DNA of 9,350 bases from RUG754 sp041856085 (GTDB taxonomy: Bacteria; Bacillota; Clostridia; Peptostreptococcales; Anaerovoracaceae). Position numbers and translations under genes: made by a program. Each line of letters opens with the position of its first letter. Position 1 is the first letter of the stretch. The notes under the pieces are model-generated. The model did not search any database, was not told where the DNA came from, and was given only the letters and a program-made list of their open reading frames with translations. Below, one piece after another: positions 6,862 to 9,350 of this stretch. The stretch lies in NCBI GenBank assembly GCA_041856085.1, contig JBHAFL010000151.1, positions 1-9,350 on the forward strand. Direction: 5' to 3'.

Positions 6862-7635
6862 ATGAACGAATTATTACTAAAAATTAAAAAACTGAACTGG
6901 GTTCTTTCCGAGAGCACTACGGGCAGCCTTTCTTTCTCGGACCTCAGCGGTTTTTTGTCGGAGATAAACGACTCTAACTTCTATATCCTTGATAACAGCG
7001 GCAAGGTAATCGGGGTATCATATAATAAGGAAGACGACACGTCGACCGTTTCGGACGAATCCGGACTTGAAAAAGTTCCCGAAGAGCATAACCGGAACTT
7101 TCTTAAGGTTAGTGAAACGCTCGCCAATGCATTCGGGGAAGAGATAAAAAAAATCCTCGGCAAGGACTATGAGCTGACTGGTAAATACCACACCATAATA
7201 CCTTGCATATGCGGCGGGGTCAGACTCGGTACGATACTTCTCACGAGGTATGAGCAGCCCTTTGACGAGGAGGATATCGCGCTGTGCGAACTCGGGGCTA
7301 CCGTGGTAGCTCTTGAAATGCAGAGAAATGCCGCCGCGACAAGAGCTAAGGAGAGAAGTCTCAAGCTCGCCTGTGAAATGGCATTCGATACCTTATCTTT
7401 TTCGGAGAAAGATGCCCTCGAAAAAATTCTCGACTCTTTCGAGGAGAACGAGAGCATAATTGTCGCGTCGAAGATAGCGAGCAGATATGGGCTGACGAAC
7501 TCTGTAATAGTGAGCGCTCTTAAGAAGCTTGAGAGTGCCGGCTTGCTTGAGACCAAGTCGCTCGGAATGAAAGGCACATATATCAGAGTTGTCAGCTCAT
7601 ACTTGAGAGATATGGTGGAAAATGCTAAAATTTAA
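6862..7635 (+). CDS. codY: GTP-sensing/branched-chain amino acid-responsive global transcriptional regulator CodY
   Basis: CodY represses nutrient-acquisition and adaptation genes in rich conditions; in Bacillus it responds to GTP and branched-chain amino acids. The 257 residues match the family length. The N-terminus LLLKIKKLNWVL fits the GAF effector domain start. GGVRLGT (118-124), GATVVALEM (145-153) and the C-terminal winged helix-turn-helix are strongly conserved: VASKIASRYGLTNS (201-214), ALKKLESAG (219-227) and SLGMKGTYIRV (233-243). The middle of the GAF domain is diverged: aligned on PEE (73-75), positions equal to Bacillus Arg61, Met62, Met65 and Phe71 are Thr62, Val63, Glu66 and Val72. 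The start has no Shine-Dalgarno sequence but sits in an A-rich stretch. It lies downstream of hslU, as in many Firmicutes, and overlaps hflX by 14 nt. Confidence 0.95.
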   Translation: MNELLLKIKKLNWVLSESTTGSLSFSDLSGFLSEINDSNFYILDNSGKVIGVSYNKEDDTSTVSDESGLEKVPEEHNRNFLKVSETLANAFGEEIKKILGKDYELTGKYHTIIPCICGGVRLGTILLTRYEQPFDEEDIALCELGATVVALEMQRNAAATRAKERSLKLACEMAFDTLSFSEKDALEKILDSFEENESIIVASKIASRYGLTNSVIVSALKKLESAGLLETKSLGMKGTYIRVVSSYLRDMVENAKI

Positions 7636-8962
7636 CGAAAATAACGAGGTTATCAGAGAGGAAGAGTACAAGGCTATTCTCGTCGGGGTTTCGCTTGGCG
7701 AGGATATTTCCTATTCGATGGAAGAGCTTAAGGGACTCGCCGAAGCGGATAACATCGAGGTTCTCGGTATGATGGTTCAGAACCTCGAAAAAAAGAATAC
7801 GGCAACACTTATAGGCAAGGGCAAGGTTTCGGAGCTAAAGGAGCTTGCCGAAAATATGGAGGCTGACACCGTTATTTTTAATGAGGAACTGACGGGAATG
7901 CAGCTTAGAAACCTTGAAGAGGAAATAGGCGTCAGGGTAATAGACCGAACGATACTCATACTCGATATCTTCGCTGACAGGGCGAGCTCAAGCGAGGGCA
8001 AGCTTCAGGTAGAGATGGCACAGCTGAAGTACAGAATGCCGAGGCTTACCGGCTTCGGCAAGTCACTGTCAAGACTGGGCGGAGGAATAGGAACGCGAGG
8101 ACCCGGAGAAAAGAAGCTCGAGACGGACAGACGGCATATAGAGAGACGATTGCTCGAAATCAAGTCGGAGCTTGACCGCATTAAAAAGAATCGCGGGGTT
8201 CAAAAAAAACTGAGAGCTAAGAGAGAAATACCCGTAGTCGCGCTCGTCGGCTACACCAACTCGGGTAAGTCCGCCCTTATGAACCGTATACTCTCAAAGA
8301 CCGAGAAAGACGAAAGGTCGGTATTTGAAGAGAATATGTTATTTGCAACCCTTGATACATTCGAGAGAAGCGTGAGGCTTGACAACAATCATCATTTCAT
8401 ACTTGTAGACACTGTCGGCTTCGTCAGCAAGCTGCCGCATGCGCTTGTGGAAGCGTTCAAAGCGACGCTTGAAGTCGTTTCCGACGCGGAGCTTCTCATT
8501 CACGTTGTGGACGCGTCCTATGAAAACTACGCTTTTCAGATAGATGTAACCGAGCGTGTATTAGATGAAATCGGAGCCGGAGACCGAAAAAAAATAACGG
8601 CATATAATAAAATCGATCTCATTAAAGATGAAGCGTCGCTCATCGTTACCGAACATGGAAGCGAAAGCTTCTTGATATCTGCAAAATATGACAAAGGCAT
8701 AGATGAGCTTCTTGAATGCATCGGAACACATATTTTTAAGGACAGAGTAAGGACAACCTTGCTGATTCCGTACTCACGCGGAGAGGTTGTTTCGCGTATA
8801 ATGAACGAGGGTCAGGTGTTCAGTATCGATTGTGAAGAGGGGGGAACTCTTATAGACGCGGAGATTAAGCTCTCCGACTATAACAGATATAAGGAATTTG
8901 AAGCAGATGGCAGCATTATACAGCACCGTTACGGGGAGCGGCGAGGCGGAACTGATAATTGA
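7622..8962 (+). CDS. hflX: Ribosome-associated GTPase HflX
   Basis: HflX binds the 50S subunit and splits stalled or hibernating ribosomes, notably under heat or antibiotic stress. The 446 residues show the HflX N-terminal domain (about 18-200) with LIGKGKVSEL (63-72), ending in the signature LGGGIGTRGPGEKKLETDRR (152-171) and a charged helical segment. The GTPase domain follows: G1 GYTNSGKS (210-217), G2 FATLDT (241-246), G3 DTVGFV (263-268), G4 NKID (329-332) and G5 SAK (353-355). G1 reads GKSALMN where GKSTLFN is more common; the Lys216-Ser217 pair is kept. The C-terminal domain occupies about 375-446. The ATG lies inside the end of codY, with only weak GGTGG (7614-7618) or GAGAG (7605-7609) upstream, which suggests translational coupling. 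Its last 56 nt overlap the next gene. Confidence 0.96.
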   Translation: MLKFNENNEVIREEEYKAILVGVSLGEDISYSMEELKGLAEADNIEVLGMMVQNLEKKNTATLIGKGKVSELKELAENMEADTVIFNEELTGMQLRNLEEEIGVRVIDRTILILDIFADRASSSEGKLQVEMAQLKYRMPRLTGFGKSLSRLGGGIGTRGPGEKKLETDRRHIERRLLEIKSELDRIKKNRGVQKKLRAKREIPVVALVGYTNSGKSALMNRILSKTEKDERSVFEENMLFATLDTFERSVRLDNNHHFILVDTVGFVSKLPHALVEAFKATLEVVSDAELLIHVVDASYENYAFQIDVTERVLDEIGAGDRKKITAYNKIDLIKDEASLIVTEHGSESFLISAKYDKGIDELLECIGTHIFKDRVRTTLLIPYSRGEVVSRIMNEGQVFSIDCEEGGTLIDAEIKLSDYNRYKEFEADGSIIQHRYGERRGGTDN

Positions 8963-9350
8963 AAAATCAAAATTCATCGCGCACGTTTCGCCTGCGAGCA
9001 CAAAGGAAGAGGCGGACGCCTTTATAGCGGAGATAAGAGCTCGGTACAGGGATGCTGCGCATAATGTGCCCGCAATGGTAATAGGGGACAAAATGCAGCT
9101 CCAATGGGCGTCCGACGACGGTGAACCGCAGGGTACGTCAGGAGCGCCGATGGTAAATCTTTTAACATGCATGGGACTGACCAATACGGTAATCGTGGTA
9201 ACAAGGTATTTTGGCGGAATTAAGCTGGGCACGGGCGGGCTCATGAGAGCCTATACCTCCGTCGCTAAACTCGGAATCGAGGCGGCGGGGATAGGCGACG
9301 TGACGGAGACTCTTATAATGGAGATAAGCACCGAGTATCAGTTTTTGGGG
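8907..9350 (+). CDS. YigZ/YvyE (IMPACT, UPF0029) family protein, 3' end outside window
   Basis: The frame from ATG 8907 stays open for 148 codons to the right edge; family members are about 200-215 residues, so roughly the last third (the C-terminal domain) is missing. The N-terminal IMPACT-type domain is clear: GEAELIIEKSKFIAHV (12-27), RDAAHN (48-53), ASDDGEPQGTSG (68-79) and VVTRYFGGIKLGTGGLMRAY (97-116). The bacterial role is unsettled; the eukaryotic relative IMPACT modulates the kinase GCN2 and is linked to translation. Position directly after hflX is consistent with a translation-related role, but that is inference. The start lies 56 nt inside hflX in another frame and is supported by AAGGA (8891-8895, 11-nt spacer) and by the family-typical N-terminus. 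No later in-frame start would preserve the conserved sequence. Confidence 0.92.
   Translation, partial: MAALYSTVTGSGEAELIIEKSKFIAHVSPASTKEEADAFIAEIRARYRDAAHNVPAMVIGDKMQLQWASDDGEPQGTSGAPMVNLLTCMGLTNTVIVVTRYFGGIKLGTGGLMRAYTSVAKLGIEAAGIGDVTETLIMEISTEYQFLG

Noticed and set aside
6869..6885. CodY-box-like sequence at the codY start (AATT...AAAAATT)
   Set aside because: It needs a 2-bp insertion relative to the 15-bp consensus AATTTTCWGAAAATT and lacks the central CWG with matching arms. The stretch is simply A/T-rich.

Overview
The window looks like chromosomal core DNA of a low-to-mid GC Firmicute in the class Clostridia. The evidence is the block topA-hslV-hslU-codY (CodY is confined to Firmicutes), strong AGGAG-type ribosome binding sites, a Firmicutes-length TopA, and a metal-dependent independent-type phosphoglycerate mutase. 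I cannot fix a genus by eye; a gut or anaerobic Clostridia lineage is the best guess.

Layout. Bases 1-1328 (minus strand) hold the first 442 codons of gpmI, whose 3' end lies outside the window. Bases 1329-1587 are a compact divergent control region. One 8-bp palindrome, TTTATAAA, appears to serve as the -35 element for two back-to-back promoters. A perfect 10-bp inverted repeat covers the -10 of the rightward promoter, and each predicted leader RNA can form a hairpin. Bases 1588-2604 (plus) encode a class II aldolase-family protein whose C-terminal half looks like a second, catalytically dead copy of the same fold. Bases 2605-2714 carry a small tandem duplication, a hairpin and a good promoter. 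From 2715 to the right edge runs a tightly packed plus-strand operon: topA, hslV, hslU, codY, hflX and the start of a yigZ/IMPACT-family gene. Start and stop codons overlap at hslV/hslU (8 nt), codY/hflX (14 nt) and hflX/yigZ (56 nt).

How the genes fit together. GpmI is a lower-glycolysis enzyme, and its divergent neighbour probably acts on a sugar phosphate or related compound, so a shared control region is plausible. The operon joins DNA supercoiling control (TopA), ATP-dependent proteolysis (HslVU), the global nutrient regulator CodY, a ribosome-associated GTPase (HflX) and a YigZ-family protein. It reads as a housekeeping and stress-adaptation unit driven mainly from the promoter just upstream of topA.

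I see no mobile element, CRISPR array, tRNA, rRNA or defence system. The most interesting points are the aldolase/pseudo-aldolase tandem protein, the symmetric divergent promoter with its inverted repeat, and a CodY whose effector-contact positions do not match the Bacillus protein in a hand alignment.
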